A stretch of 64,000 nucleotides of DNA. It comes from Gossypium raimondii (taxonomy: Eukaryota; Streptophyta; Magnoliopsida; Malvales; Malvaceae). The translations under genes were made by a program, and so were the position numbers. Each line of letters starts with the position of its first letter. The first letter of the stretch is position 1. This document shows positions 21,752 to 35,438 of this stretch, piece after piece. The notes beneath the pieces are model-generated. The model did no database searches and was not told the DNA's origin. It was given only the letters and a program-made list of their open reading frames with translations. The DNA is taken from contig NC_068572.1 of NCBI RefSeq assembly GCF_025698545.1, positions 2,046,001 through 2,110,000 on the forward strand, in the 5' to 3' direction.

Positions 21752-24489
21752 ATATTATGGTTAAATATATAATATTTTTAATAAGAGAAAAGGATAATAT
21801 TTGTCCAATAATCGAATCGAGACTTACGTCAATCGAAAATTAAAAAAATACTTTTACCATTCCACTGATAATTTAAACGAAACGAGTTAAATATTTTAAT
21901 AATTTAAATTTAAATTGTATTTAAATACTTTAAAATAATCTAAACACACATTCAAACTTAAAATTGTTCAAAATATTCGATTGGGTCGCAATATTTATTC
22001 AATGTACCACTTTCAATTCAAATGCCACGAGGTGGGCATTAAAAAAAAAATTAAATTTAGCCAACTTATTTGATTATGATTGTAATATAATATTATACAA
22101 TATTATATAAAAATATATAATATAGTTAGTGATTGAAGGAAGGAAAAAGCAATGTGCTAGGCTAGAAATGGAAAATGGTCGGTAAAAGTGTTGAATGTTG
22201 GTACCTAATAATAATAGAAAATGGGAGGAGTACATGGACCGGGTCGGGTCATATTTCGATTTGATTTGAATCGAAATTTATTATTTAAAATAATAAAATA
22301 TTTTAAAATTATTAATAATTTTAAATGTAACTATTATTAAAGTTTGAATTTTTGACAAATCAAAATTAAAATATTCTAATTTAAAATTCGACTCGTATAA
22401 ATTAAACGAATAATCCGACCCTAAATAAGCCTAAAAAATAAAATAAATAAATAAGGGAAGGAAATTAGCATAATCAAAGCCCCCACCACCAAACTTTACA
22501 TGCTGAATCATGGCCGGTGACAGACCTATAATATTATATTATTTTAAATATAATAATTTATTTTAAATAAATTTTTATCCATTTCTATGTTCATATTATT
22601 TTCTAGACTATTATTATATTTTAATTATTTTTCTCACATTAAAATTAACTCTTTCAATGTTAATCGAATCTTAACTCGATTGAGGTCATACATAAACACG
22701 ATTAAACATGTTAAATTAATAGTTCGAACTTCAAGGATTTATAGATAATATGTATTAAAAATAATTAATCTTTCACTTCATTTTTGGTAAAAAATTATTT
22801 CTTTTTGGACTTCTTTTGTATATAATCAATATTTATAGTTAAACTCACGCCCTCCTATATTGACAATAATATTAATATTAACGGCAAAAAGTATGACATT
22901 GACAATTATTGAAAATATAAGCAAATTAGTTTTATAAATAATTTATATCAATTACTTAAAATAATTCTAATTTATATTTCATATATAAACATATTAACAA
23001 TGAATTGCATTAAAATATTTTATTATAATTTAAGTTTATATATTTTATATATCATAAATTCATAATATTAACATATTTGAATATTGTTTAATTTTTCACT
23101 TTTTATTTTAAGATATCATGCTTAAAATTAACATTTTATATTCTCAAAAATATTTTATATATAATAAATTAAATATAAAATTATAACCCAAAAATAAATA
23201 TAGAATGATTGTAAATATATTCTTCATCATATCATTAAAATTTAAATAAAACTAAAAGTTAAAAATATAAAAATATTATTTAACATAAAATAAATATTTT
23301 ATTGATTTTCTTCAAAATTTCCCTTATTTAATTTTTTAATTTTTTCCTTTCCTTTCACATATATATATTTATTTATTTTTCAATTTCAATTTCATAAATA
23401 ATAATATTTTTAGAGTGCCACGAATTCCTAGTATAAATAAAATTATCAAATTCATAATTTCGTAAAAATATATTCTATAAATGAACTAATCCAAAAAAAA
23501 AAACTATGATCGTGTTTGGCAATTAGCTGATAGCTAATTGTTGACTGCAGTAGTTGATTTGACCAATTGATTCTATTAACTGATTATTTAAAAGTATTTC
23601 GTAGAACTTAGTTAATGAGTGTAAAATGAAAAATAAAAACATGCCACAAATAAGAACATGTGGTTAAGGAAGTAATTTTTTAACAAGCATGATCAGATGT
23701 TCATTCCCAATCAGCTGTGAAAAAAGTTGTTCATCCTCAGCATTTTTTGTTTAGTTTTGGAGGTTTTAATTCAACAAGCTCTTGCAAACCTCTATTTACC
23801 AAACCCTACAATTCAATTAAAAAGGACCCAAAACTCTGTTTATCAAACACTATCTATACGAAACTATTTTATATTACAAGTTTTAATTTTTCCACTAAAA
23901 CGGATTAATATTTAAATTAAAATTTTATTGTTCAATAATAATTTCACATTAATATTAAAAAATAATAAAATGACATATTAATCCAGAATTTAATTATTAT
24001 ACAAATTACTATTTTTAAAATATAAAATTACTTGTTTAATAATATTATATTATCAAAAGAAAAAAAGCTATTTAATTTCTTACAAAACACAAAGATTCCG
24101 GGACATCAACAGTAACAAAACGATGAAATCTTTGTAAAACGATTAAAAGCCGTAAAGAAAGGCAATAAGCCTTTTAATCTTTTTATATATATATATATAT
24201 ATATGATATAATTATTCCATTTTAAAGTTTATTTTTTTATTTTTAACATTTGAAATAAATTTGACTTCAAATTTGTAATCAGTTAATTGATTTCAAAGGA
24301 AAATCAACCAACCCCATCATCATCATCATCCATAAAATGTTTTTTTTTTTCAACTTTGTTTTCACTGTAGTTTTGATTGATCTTTAAATATTTCTACCTG
24401 CATAAATTTAATTTAATTAATTATTAATGAGATTTTACAGTTCATTTTGAGTTTTTTTTCTCCAAAAGAAAAAAAAAAAATTTGGGTTG

Positions 24490-26074
24490 CCATTAGTGAT
24501 AAGCACGACTGGCAGTCATCATTCCCTTTCAATTCCTTCAAACCCCTTTTTTTTTCTCTCTTTTGTTCCTTTCTCTCTCTAACTTTTTCCCTCTCTACAA
24601 TTCATGCTTTGTTTCGCTGTCTAAAGCTTCCATTCCAATTCTATTTTTTTCCTTTCAATCTACTTTTTTTGAGGGTTCTTCTTAGCCTTTATTTTTTAAC
24701 TCTCAAAACACTCTCATATATATTTTTTTCTTTATTTTTTTTTTGGATCTGGGTTCTGCTTGCTTTCTGATAATCATCTTCAACAACCAGGTAATTCTTT
24801 TTTTTGAACATAATTTTACTTTTTGGGGATTTTTGGTGTCTGGGTTTTTTTGAACTAATGTTCTATCTACTAAATTAAAGAAGATTATAGAGCTTGAAGT
24901 ATATATTTTCTGGGTTGTTGAGCTTTACAATATTGGGTTATTATTATTATTATTTTGCTATGACTTTGTTTTTGATTTTTTTTTTAAAGATTTGATCTAT
25001 TGGTTGGTGATGTGTTGGGGCTTTAAAAGTTTCAAGCTCATGTTTTATGAATTTAACTTCATTTTAGTAGGCACTGACTATAAGGAGCATGATTTAGCTA
25101 TGTTTTTTTTGGGGGGTTCATTTGATATGAATTTTCAATAAAATATTGTGTTTTTGTCACTTTCATGACATTGAATTTCGATATCTGGGAAACTGTAAAA
25201 TCTAAAACACATTGATCGAATGTTGTATTTCCAATAAATTTAGAAAAATTCTTTTTTGTGTTATGGCAAACATGGATCTAGTAGGACTGGACAGCTAAAT
25301 CAATAGTCTGCTTTATCAAATGGATTTCATGAGATTCTAAGCTTGGTCTTAGCTGATTCAGCTTACCTGTATGCAGTTTTAGAAATTTGTCTTTTATTTG
25401 ACTGATAAAATTAGCTCTACAGCTTAAAATTGGACTAAGAATTTCAAAGAGAGCTGATTAAGCAAAGAACAATTATAGCCGGTTAGAACTCAGGGTTATG
25501 AGTCTATAATGTCTGTACTAGTTCTAACTTAAGATCTAATTGTTTGTACTCTTATCAGCTAGTAGCAATTTTTTGGGACCCTTAATGAAAATTTGTAGAT
25601 AATTAAAGAAAAAGAAAGAAAAATAAAACTGAACTCTTGTCCTTTGCTGGCAATTGCTTCTGGAAAAAAGTGAAAACTACACCCTAAATTAGAGATGCAG
25701 GTGGTTTCTATTCATGTTGATAAAGTGTTCGATGTGAAAATGCAAAATAATGATCTATTTTGTAGGTCTAAGCATTGGCTTTGTAGAGTTTAGTGCAAGA
25801 CATTCTTCTACTTAATGAATAACTAATCTAATTACTGGTTCCATACTTAAGTGATGCTCAAATTTAATCATTGTGTCGACAGCAATACCATGAACGATGT
25901 TGTGAGAGAGCGTTGCTTTTTTCATTTTTTTAGATTCTCTTCCTGCAGTAATTTTATTTATCTATTTGATAATTCAATTGATGGTGCTGATAATGTTTCA
26001 GGTTAACTCTATTACTTGCTTCAAGCTTGGGACCTAGAAGATCAAAACATTAAATTTAAAGCTGTGTAAGAAGT
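24490..26074 (+). promoter_or_regulatory. Villin 5' UTR with leader intron
   Basis: A pyrimidine-rich leader (CT runs at about 24540-24600) ends at a consensus donor (ACCAG|GTAATT, exon end 24790). The acceptor TTTCAG at 26001 gives a 1,211-base 5' UTR intron. The ATG follows at 26075. Long first introns of this kind often carry enhancing elements in plants; that role is inferred. Confidence 0.6.
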
Positions 26075-29000
26075 ATGGCGGTTTCCATGAGAGATTTAGA
26101 TCCAGCTTTTCAGGGAGCTGGGCAAAAAGCGTATCCTTCACTTTTTGAAACTTGCAGTGTTATGTGGATTATCACTCTGATTGTTTACTGTTCTTTAGAT
26201 CGATAGTCGAATAAATTTTTTATAGTAAATTTAGGTTGTACATTTAGTGTAGGGTGACAACAAATGTAGAAAGAGAACAACTATCGCATCTGCTGCCATT
26301 TCAATCTTGGTATGTCTGCTTTTGAGTTGCTCTTCTTCATGAATTATTCTCCTTAATAGTTCGCAGTGGAATTGAAATCTGGCGCATTGAAAACTTCCGC
26401 CCTGTTCCAGTTCCAAAGTCATCTTATGGCAAATTTTTCACAGGGGATTCCTATGTTATTTTGAAGGCAAGTCATTTCTATTTTACATATTGCTTGGTTG
26501 TATTAGCACCAAAATTTGAAGCTTGTGGATTTGTTATTAATATTTTTAATGCAATCGCTACCATGGAGAAAAGGATCTGCTGTGGCTTTTATTTATAATC
26601 TTTGCAAGGTTGTAAGCACTTGGCTGTTGTTGTTCTTTGCATTGGGGTTATTTATAAAAACTGAGTACTCATATATTTACTAGATTATACTTGTAGTTTG
26701 AGGCTCTAAGATGCAACTAAGTTTTCCTTCTCAGCTTAATGTTCTTTAATATTACTTTTTTTTTTTGGCTCAGACAACTGCCTTAAAAAGTGGTGCCTTG
26801 CGTCATGATATACACTATTGGCTTGGTAAAGACACATCCCAGGTAAACCTTGTTCCGACAAAAATCTTTTTACTTGTTCAATTCTTAACCTTTGAGAAAG
26901 TAATAGGTTGAATTTTGAACTAAGATATCAGATCAATTTTGTGACCACAACTTTTTTAACATAGGATGAAGCAGGTGCTGCTGCAGTCAAGACTGTTGAA
27001 CTTGATGCTGCCCTTGGAGGGCGTGCTGTTCAATATCGTGAAGTGCAGGGCCATGAAACTGAGAAGTTCCTTTCCTATTTTAAGCCATGTATCATACCCC
27101 AGGAAGGTGGAGTAGCATCTGGATTCAAACATGTTCAGGAAGAGGAACATAAGATACGTATGTTTGTCTGTAGAGGCAAACATGTTGTCCATGTAAAAGA
27201 GGCAAGTCTTTCTAAGGACAAACAATACTCAATGTCAAGTGCGATTCAATACTTTTCGTTCAAGAAGTTGATGACATGTTTCATGGCAGGTTCCTTTTGC
27301 TCGATCCTCACTTAACCATGATGATATCTTTATACTGGATACAAAGTCTAAAATCTTTCAATTTAATGGGTCCAATTCATCCATTCAAGAGAGGGCAAAA
27401 GCCCTAGAAGTTGTTCAATACATTAAAGATACTTATCATGATGGGAAATGTGAGGTAGCTGCAATTGGTGAGTAAACTAACAGATACAGATCATGAAGGA
27501 AGGGAAGAATAAGATAAATGGAGTGAGAAGTGGATATTGTTTATAAACTAATAGATTCTATTTTATTACTCTATGTAGAGGATGGAAAGTTGATGGCCGA
27601 TGCTGAAACTGGAGAGTTTTGGGGATTCTTTGGTGGCTTTGCTCCACTTCCTAGGAAGACTGCCAGTGATGAGGATAGGACTGTTCAGTCTCATACAGCC
27701 AAGCTACTAAGGTAATTTTATCTTGGTTTGGCAATGGCGATGATGGTCAATTGCTTACGCAAATACAATTTTCGCTTTCTCTAAACAGACCAATTAGTCA
27801 TCTTTGAGTGAAAAGAACAATGCTTTTGCATTTGGTAAAAGGCCTTCTTTGTGTTCTATAATTTTGTGCTTTGAGAAATGCTCTCATTGGATTATATTTG
27901 CTGTTCAAGTGTTGAGAAGGGGCAGGCAAAGCCTGTTGATGCTGATTCCTTGACAAGGGAGTTGTTGGACACAAATAAATGCTATATATTGGATTGTGGG
28001 TTAGAAGTCTTTGTTTGGATGGGAAGAAATACTTCTCTTGATGAAAGAAAGACTGCAAGCGGAGCGGCTGAGGTAATAGCTCTGTAAGGTGATTTAGACC
28101 AACTTTTATATGGATTTCTCATTTGCTCCTTTTGCATTGTTGATGTTACCAAACAGGAGTTAATCCGTGGTTCTGATCGACCAAAATCTCAAATAATTCG
28201 TGTAATTGAGGGGTTTGAGACTGTTGTATTTAAGTCGAAGTTTGAGTCATGGCCCCAGACCACTAATGTTGCTGTTACCGAGGATGGTAGAAGCAAAGTT
28301 GCTGGTTAGTAACTGAAATATCTTGCAATTTTGTTGTTTTTGATTTATGAGTTGTCTTTTCTTAATCTTTATACTATTTTAGCCATCAAATAATCATCAT
28401 TTGTCACCTTAAACATCAATATATTACAATGGTTTCTGTAGCACTTTTACGACGTCAAGGGCTGAATGTCAAGGGCCTTGCAAAAGCTGCTCCTGCAAAG
28501 GAAGAACCCCAACCTTATATTGATTGCACCGGAAATTTGCAGGTATATTTGTACTTGTGTAGCTATATTTTTCTAGGTACTGAATTTTTGAATGTATCAT
28601 GCTCCCTTACTGCCATGCTTCCCAGACAGTGGAGCAAGAAATTTCATCTTGAGGATGTCGCACTGACATTAAAGTAATATATATTTGAATATGATTAAAG
28701 CATTAAGTAAAAACTGAAAACACTAAATTCAGATATAAGGTAACCTTTTCTGTTATTAACACATTAAGAAACTGGTTGCCTAAATATTGTCAATTTGTTC
28801 ATTTGATTTTATTGGAAAGAAAAATTCATGATGAGTTAAAAGGCCATGTGCAATGCTAGTTATAGTAAACAAATGTGCACGCACAATAAAACCTTTTAGG
28901 TTGGTAGGCTGAATATCTGCATTCTGCAGCCATTCCAAGCTTCTTGAAGAATATTGCTAACTCATCCTTGTGGCTCTAATGATGGGTTTATGTTATTGTT

Positions 29001-32000
29001 AAGAGTTTCATTTGTTCTATCTTTAGACTTGTTATCATGCTTAAACATATAGCCAGCTTAGTCCTTATGTAGCAGGTGGCAATGGTGCTCTTCTCTTCAT
29101 GCATTGGACATAATATATGGTACATACTGTCTCTGGGTCTGAAGCCAGTTTACTGATGATGGCATTAATTTGGCCGTGCAGGTTTGGCGTGTGAATGGCC
29201 AGGAAAAAGTTCTCCTTCCAGCTTCTGATCAGTCAAAATTTTACAGTGGGGATTGCTACATTTTTCAATATTCTTACCCTGGAGAAGACAAAGAAGAGTA
29301 TCTTATAGGAACATGGATTGGAAAGCAGAGTGTTGAGGTGATTAAACATTCTATGACTCTCTTTGGTCTCTCTGTTCCGAAAACTATTGAGTTCCTTAAG
29401 CTTTCAACCATAGTTTCAATGACAAAACTGTCTTTTGTCCCAAACAGGGAACACATATATGTACCATGGATGTGACTTCTCCTTATCATGCTACCTTTTC
29501 TTACAATGCGTGTATTATTTTTGTTGCTTTACTGATTATGAGTTTTTGCTTAACAGGATGAAAGAGTTTCCGCAGTCTCTTCGGCAACCAAAATGGTTGA
29601 ATCTATGAAGTTCCAGGCTACCCAGGTAGCTTTTTTTAAACTAGACCATTGTTCTTTTTCTGAAGTTACTGTTTGTATATGTTTGTATTTCCCTTCTGAT
29701 GGTATTTTATCCGATCATCAGGCTTGCATCCACGAAGGAAATGAACCCATTCAATTCTTTTCGATCTTCCAGAGCTTTATTGTGTTTAAGGTTTGAGGAA
29801 TTTGATTTGTAAATTTTACTTCAACGGATACTATGTGTCCAAGTTCTCCTTAGATAACTGGTTCAATCATTTAAAATTCATCAGGGTGGTCTTAGTGATG
29901 GATACAAGAACTACATTGCTGAGAAGGAGATCCCAGAAGGGACATACACAGAAGATGGTCTTGCACTGTTCCGAGTACAAGGTTCTGGGCCTGATAATAT
30001 GCAAGCGATACAAGTTGAAGCAGTATGTCCCAAATTTCATCTACTATATTTGTTTCCTTAAGAACTCGTAGCAATTATGATCCTTATAAAACTAGTTTTT
30101 TGCGAGAGGTCTAACATCTTCCACGTGATAGCAGTCGGGTACTCGTTTTTATTGTTTTTGATTTCTGAAAAAAGGTGACTGGACCATGTTCTGCCTTCCA
30201 TGACTGGACAATCTGAAAGCACGAGTCCTGAGAAAGTTGCTAATACTTTTACCTCTATGCCACTTATAAAATGAATAGATGGACTTAAAATTTGTTTCGC
30301 TGTACATTTATTGTTTACAAGATGGAACTTATGCTCTTTTCCCTTTTTTCTTAACTTCTATCAGGTCGCATCATCTTTGAACTCCTCTTACTGCTACATA
30401 TTACATAGCGGTTCCACTGTCTTTACATGGGCTGGAAACCTAACTTCCCCTGATGACCATGAGCTTGTTGAGAGACAACTAGATATCATAAAGGTTCGAT
30501 TTGTATTTTCTAGAGGCTTCCTTCCCGAAACTTGATTTAGGCTTGATGGAATAGTATGGCTAAGTGGATAGTTTGCATCTGTTGTATTGAAAATTAGTTC
30601 ACTTTAGAAACAGCTATTTGAGTTTCCGATTTGATTCTCTAAGCTTCCATTCATACCCTTTTGATTATCTTCAGCCTAATTTACAATCCAAGCCGCAAAA
30701 AGAAGGATCGGAATCTGAACAGTTTTGGGAGTTGCTTGGAGGAAAATCCGAATACCCAAGCCAAAAGACAGCAAGGGAACCTGAAGGTGATCCTCACCTA
30801 TTCTCCTGCATGTTCTCGAAAGGTATTGATAACTCTTTAATGGTTATAGGTTTTTAATTTATGGTCTTCGTTCTACAAATGTAAAATGTTTATTCATAAT
30901 TATAGTTTTCTAATTCCTTATCTTTCTTCATTGTCATGGTTCATTGCAAATTTCACTCCAATCTGTAGGGAATCTTAAGGTGTGTATTTACTTATCAGCT
31001 ACTTCCAAATTTGAAAACTACGATTTTATCAAATGCGTTCATGACTTTTATATGTATGATCCATTTATTGGTCATGTTAGCACGCTCGCAAATGTGAAGC
31101 GCACTTATTTTTTTACTATATTGCAAAAAAAAAAAAAAGAAAAGAAAAGAAAAAGAAGCCTAAAGTAAGAAAAATCTCGTCTTTTATCTGCATCATCGGC
31201 TTAAACTGCAAGTTCTTATGCAGGTTACGGAGATCTATAACTTCACTCAGGATGATTTGATGACTGAAGATATATTTATCCTAGATTGTCACTCAGATAT
31301 CTTTGTCTGGGTTGGACAACAAGTCGATACCAAGAATAAATTGCAGGCTTTGACTATTGGTCGGGTAAGATCATCCGGTTATATAGGTGGAAACTATAGT
31401 TACACACTACTTTTTAAGGGTACTATCTTCACTCGTCAACATATTAAGGATGTCGAGTGTGCACATGTAAATGGACTAGTTCTTGGTTGGTTTGTACAAT
31501 ATCTATTAGGGATTAGGAATAGTTTGCGGTCTGTTCCACCAGGTGTGTTCTTACATTTCAATCTGTTGTTGGACAGAAATTTCTTGAGCATGATTTTCTC
31601 TTAGAAAAATTATCTCGTGAAGCTCCGATATACATAGTCATGGAAGGGAGTGAGCCACCCTTTTTCACGCGCTTTTTCTCATGGGACTCCGCAAAGTCTT
31701 CTGTAAGTATCTCTACCACTGCATTGGAATCATGGTTGCTTTATCTGTGCAAGGATCTTAGTGTTTTTATTTGCTTGCAGATGCACGGAAATTCGTTTCA
31801 AAGGAAACTTACCATAGTGAAAACTGGGGGCACACCAACAGTCGATGTAAGACTTCACTTAACTCTCTCATATTAGTTGAACTTTTGCCGCTTTTGGTAT
31901 TGAGTGATCACTATCTACGTTGCTTGGACTCTTCATTTTATTTGAAGTATCCATGTCTGACACCCATTCCTAAGACATATCTGGGTATGGATATGAGAAT

Positions 32001-32971
32001 ATGACTCTCGAAAGACTTTCAAAATACATGGAAAAACTTTTCAAAGGCATACCTGTAAGCTGGAGTCCGAGTAACATAGCATGCGTCCATTTTTGTGTTC
32101 TCGTTACCACTTTATCGGTTATCTTTAGAGTTAATTTTCGGATTAACATCTTATTGTATGTTTAGAAACCCAAGCGGAGAACGCCAGTATCATATGGTGG
32201 AAGGTCTAGTAGTGTGCCGGACAGATCACAACGTTCTAGAAGTATGTCCTTCAGCCCTGAGCGAGTTCGTGTGAGGGGAAGGTCTCCCGCTTTCAATGCA
32301 CTAGCAGCTGCATTTGAGAACCCTAATGCTAGAAACCTTTCTACTCCGCCACCTGTGGTTAAAAAACTGTACCCAAAATCTGTGACTCCAGATTCTGCAA
32401 AAAAGTCTGCAGCTATAGCAGCTCTTACTGCATCGTTCGAAAAACAACCACCACCAGCTCGAGAGACCATCATACCTAGATCTGTGAAAGGTATGCATTT
32501 TCCGTGTTTCAAGATCAAATTTTATGTTATTTTCGTATTTGTACTCACAACCGAAGCATGTATCTTGATGAAGTGAGCCCACCGACACCCAAAACAACAC
32601 CGACACCAGATCCTAACTCTAAGGAGAATTCCATGAGTAGCAAACTAGAATCCCTCACTATACAAGAAGATGCTAAAGAGGGTGAAGCTGAAGACGAGGA
32701 AGGCCTTCCAATATACCCTTACGAACGTCTCAAAATAACATCAACCGATCCGGTTTCTGAGATAGATGTGACCAAACGAGAGGTATGATTTAAGACTATG
32801 ATTTTAAGATGGTATTACATTTGTTCTTCAAGACTCTTATAACCGAAAAAAATGCAGACATACCTGTCATCCGAGGAGTTCAAGGAGAAATTCGGGATGA
32901 AAAAAGACTCATTCTATAAATTGCCGAAGTGGAAACAAAACAAGCTAAAAATGGCTCTTCAACTGTTCTAA
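26075..32971 (+). CDS. VLN4: Villin, VILLIN4-like actin-bundling protein, 961 aa, 22 coding exons
   Basis: It binds, bundles and severs actin filaments in a calcium-dependent way in the cytoplasm. Exons: 26075-26130, 26367-26466, 26774-26842, 26965-27201, 27290-27467, 27579-27711, 27910-28072, 28157-28304, 28442-28542, 29182-29337, 29557-29625, 29722-29790, 29885-30022, 30365-30493, 30675-30822, 30969-30979, 31224-31364, 31577-31702, 31781-31846, 32166-32490, 32574-32782, 32858-32971. The phases close over 2,886 bases. The N-terminus [20 protein letters not shown] and the six gelsolin repeats match VLN4 as I know it ([38 protein letters not shown]). A Ser/Pro-rich linker follows ([20 protein letters not shown]), then a headpiece ending [15 protein letters not shown] with the F-actin-binding Lys cluster. 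The introns after exons 2 and 4 use GC donors, and exon 16 is 11 bases long. A 5' UTR intron precedes it. Confidence 0.97.
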
Positions 32972-33660
32972 GTCCCCCCTTTGATTCATCTGTGCTATTT
33001 ATTCAAAACCCCCTTTCAAATGAGAGTGCAGGTGGAACAAAACATGCTTCCAAATCCGTACAAGTTTACCTCTTTCTTATCTTAAATTGAATCCACAAAT
33101 CGTTCTAACTATATTCATTTTGTTCGGCTGCAGTGGGAAGAACCCGAACCCATTTTCTCAGGATCGAAAAAAAGGGACAGCATCAGTGCATATTTAGCTG
33201 CTTCTGCTCCCCTAAGAAGCTTTTGGTTTTTCTCTTTTTGGGGTCATTAATAGACAAATATCTGGATTTCAACCCCCTCCCCCTTTTTTTCTCATCTGGT
33301 TGTTTGGATGTCTAGAAAATTTGTTCCTTTTTCTTCTTGGCTTTTCTTTGTTGTTTCTGGTTGAGTTTTAGCTTTTTCTTTTTATTGGTATTCGTTATGG
33401 TCACAGTGCTTTGTTGTGAGGTTTGCATTTTTGCATTTTTTTAATTTATTTTTTATTTATTTTTATTTTGGTTTTCCAAAATGATTAAAAAATTAGAACA
33501 AATATTGGGAGCTTGAAAATGCCAGACAATTTTAGGTGTATTTTGTATTTAACTTTTGAGGATGAAAAGTTTGTACAGCTGAGTGTAAGAACTAAGAACT
33601 AGTTCATTTTGCCTTTTGTTTTGGATAATAAAAGTGTGATCTTCTGTTTTCTTCTTCTTT
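32972..33660 (+). promoter_or_regulatory. Villin 3' UTR, probable end of transcript
   Basis: T-rich sequence follows the stop, with an AATAAA-type signal at 33627-33632. A possible 3' UTR intron (about 33057-33133, ending GGCTGCAG) is visible. The exact cleavage site is inferred. Confidence 0.4.
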
Positions 33661-34270
33661 TTAATTTAAAGAGAAAAATTTGATCTTTATTAGTATTTAC
33701 ATTTCCCATCTTTAAACTTTTAATAGGAAATATTTTTTAACATATATTATGTTAAAATTTTTGAGGATGAGCGTTTACTTTTAGTACGATGTGTTTAGTT
33801 TTTTGTTTTTATTTTAGTATTATTATAGTGTTTAATTTCACTGCATTGTTTTTCATGACAGGTAAACGTACTGTCCATCTAAATATTTATTGTTTTAATT
33901 CTTTTCGTTAATACATTATTTATTTGGTTTTGATTAGCTTAATTGAATATGAAAATAATTTAAATTTAAGATAATCTGAATTTGAAATGGTATAAATATG
34001 ATCATAAGAAATTTGAATAACTGAACATAAAAGAATTTATATTTGAATTCTCATTTTCATTTTTATTTTGGGTCTATAAAATGAAATATTTAACTTTCTG
34101 GTCTAATATATGATAAAATTGTATTTTGTTTTTTTAAATGATATAATTTTGATTTAGCTATTGAAAAGATTATAAGAATACAGGTTATTAAATGATGAAA
34201 TTTATTTTAATTCTTATAAGAATATACAACTTAATTTCAGCTTCTAAACGTATATTTGAACAATGAATAA

Positions 34271-34697
34271 GATAAACTATAAAAATAGTCATTTTTGTTT
34301 ACTTTAAGTTGTATTTTTTGTTTTAGTCACTTATGTTATTATTTTGTTACAAAGAGATCATTTTACTGTTAAACTCTGTTATCTCTCTAACAGTAGTCAT
34401 ACATGGCAATCTAAATAAGTTTTAAACGTCAACTTGGATGTTTAGTTGTTGGGATGAAAATAGGGTTTTAATTAAATAAATTTAATTTGGACTATCACGT
34501 AGGATATCCAAATTGACATTTAAAACCCATTTAGACTGCCATGCAAGACCGCTGCTAGGGAGGTAACATAACTTACCGGTAAATTGACCATTTCATAATA
34601 AAACGGTAACATAAGTGACTAAAACGTAACATTTTAAATATAAGTGACTAATATATAATCTGAAGCAAACAAAAGTGATTATTTTTGTAGTTTACTC
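34271..34697. mobile_element. Short member of the MULE-like foldback family
   Basis: The ends (gataaactataaaaatagtc and the inverse 'atttttgtagtttactc') and the arms match the 5779-6677 element but are shortened, giving 427 bases. The flanks read caatgaataa (34261-34270) and caacgaataa (34698-34707), a 9-10 bp target duplication with one difference. It lies between the 3' ends of the villin and FAS1 genes. Confidence 0.8.
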
Positions 34698-34827
34698 CAA
34701 CGAATAAATATGACTTTCACATCTAAATACATAGAAGATAGAAATAAAAAATCAAACATATTCATGTTAAGACGTGTATTTATATAGAACATTTACATCC
34801 GAATTCGAGTAACATGACTCATTTACC

Positions 34828-35427
34828 TCAATCATCACCATCAAAATCAGGCTGAATCGACTGCTCAAACTCTGCATCCATAATAACACCATCCATTACA
34901 TGCACAACAAGCTTCCCTCTCTTTATATCAACACTCTCTGACTTCACTCCATTAACCACCAACACTCCTCCGGCATACTTCGAAACAAACAACTCAAACC
35001 CCGACAATGAATCATAGGACACCTCTTCGCCGCTGATTGGTACCGTAGCTGTATCAAGAACACGAGGAATGGCCGAGAAACCTAACACGCGAGAGATCAC
35101 CACGTAAGTGTCATTTATCTTTTCTTCGACTAGACTGTCGTTCGCGCTTAACCTCAGATCGCGCTCGAAAGCGGTTTCTGAAGGGACGAAAACGGTGAAA
35201 GCGAGATCTTCAGGTAACATATCGATCATCATGTTCCCGAATGTACCGACCGATTTGTCATTGCCTGAGGATTTAAGCGGCGTGTCATCATAAATGGACA
35301 TTGCTCCGTTTCCAGTGTCGACATCCGGAACTTTGAGCATCGAAATGATCAACACCGACATACAACAAAAGAACACTACCAAGAACATAAAAGCAACTGA
35401 GTTTTTGCAGTAGAACTTTCTCCTCAT
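34828..35427 (-). CDS. FAS1-domain membrane protein, 199 aa
   Basis: The CDS is an unbroken single exon. It has a basic start (MRRKFYCKNS), one hydrophobic segment at about residues 11-32 (signal anchor), a low-complexity spacer, then one fasciclin (FAS1) domain from about residue 65. The domain shows the H1-type motif FTVFVPSETAF and the YDSLSGFELFVSK / GKLVVHVMDGVI segments. FAS1 domains mediate adhesion at the cell surface or wall; here one domain without a GPI signal suggests a type II membrane protein rather than a classic fasciclin-like arabinogalactan protein. A likely 5' UTR intron spans about 35439-36411. Plants have several such short FAS1 proteins of unknown role. The partner and function cannot be read here. 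Confidence 0.85.
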   Translation of the reverse strand: MRRKFYCKNSVAFMFLVVFFCCMSVLIISMLKVPDVDTGNGAMSIYDDTPLKSSGNDKSVGTFGNMMIDMLPEDLAFTVFVPSETAFERDLRLSANDSLVEEKINDTYVVISRVLGFSAIPRVLDTATVPISGEEVSYDSLSGFELFVSKYAGGVLVVNGVKSESVDIKRGKLVVHVMDGVIMDAEFEQSIQPDFDGDD

Positions 35428-35438
35428 CTCCTTCTATA

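Larger units (their letters stand above)
19375..24440. other. AT-rich gene-free region upstream of the villin gene
   Basis: I found no convincing gene. It contains a SINE-like copy (20845-21000), a TIR element (21388-21751), a repeat of the 'ggctaaattta' class near 19780-20300, and an AT dinucleotide run at about 24183-24207. The remainder is low-complexity AT sequence. Confidence 0.6.

Noticed and set aside
24447-24770. A 107-residue frame rich in Phe, Leu and Ser upstream of the villin ATG
   Set aside because: It is the pyrimidine-rich 5' UTR read as codons; low complexity and ends near the leader splice donor.
26956-27225. Minus-strand frame over villin exon 4
   Set aside because: It is antisense to coding sequence without an independent start context or motif.
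32162-32518. Minus-strand 118-residue frame over the villin linker exon
   Set aside because: It is antisense to a well-supported coding exon (Ser/Arg/Pro-rich linker) and has no homology that I recognise.
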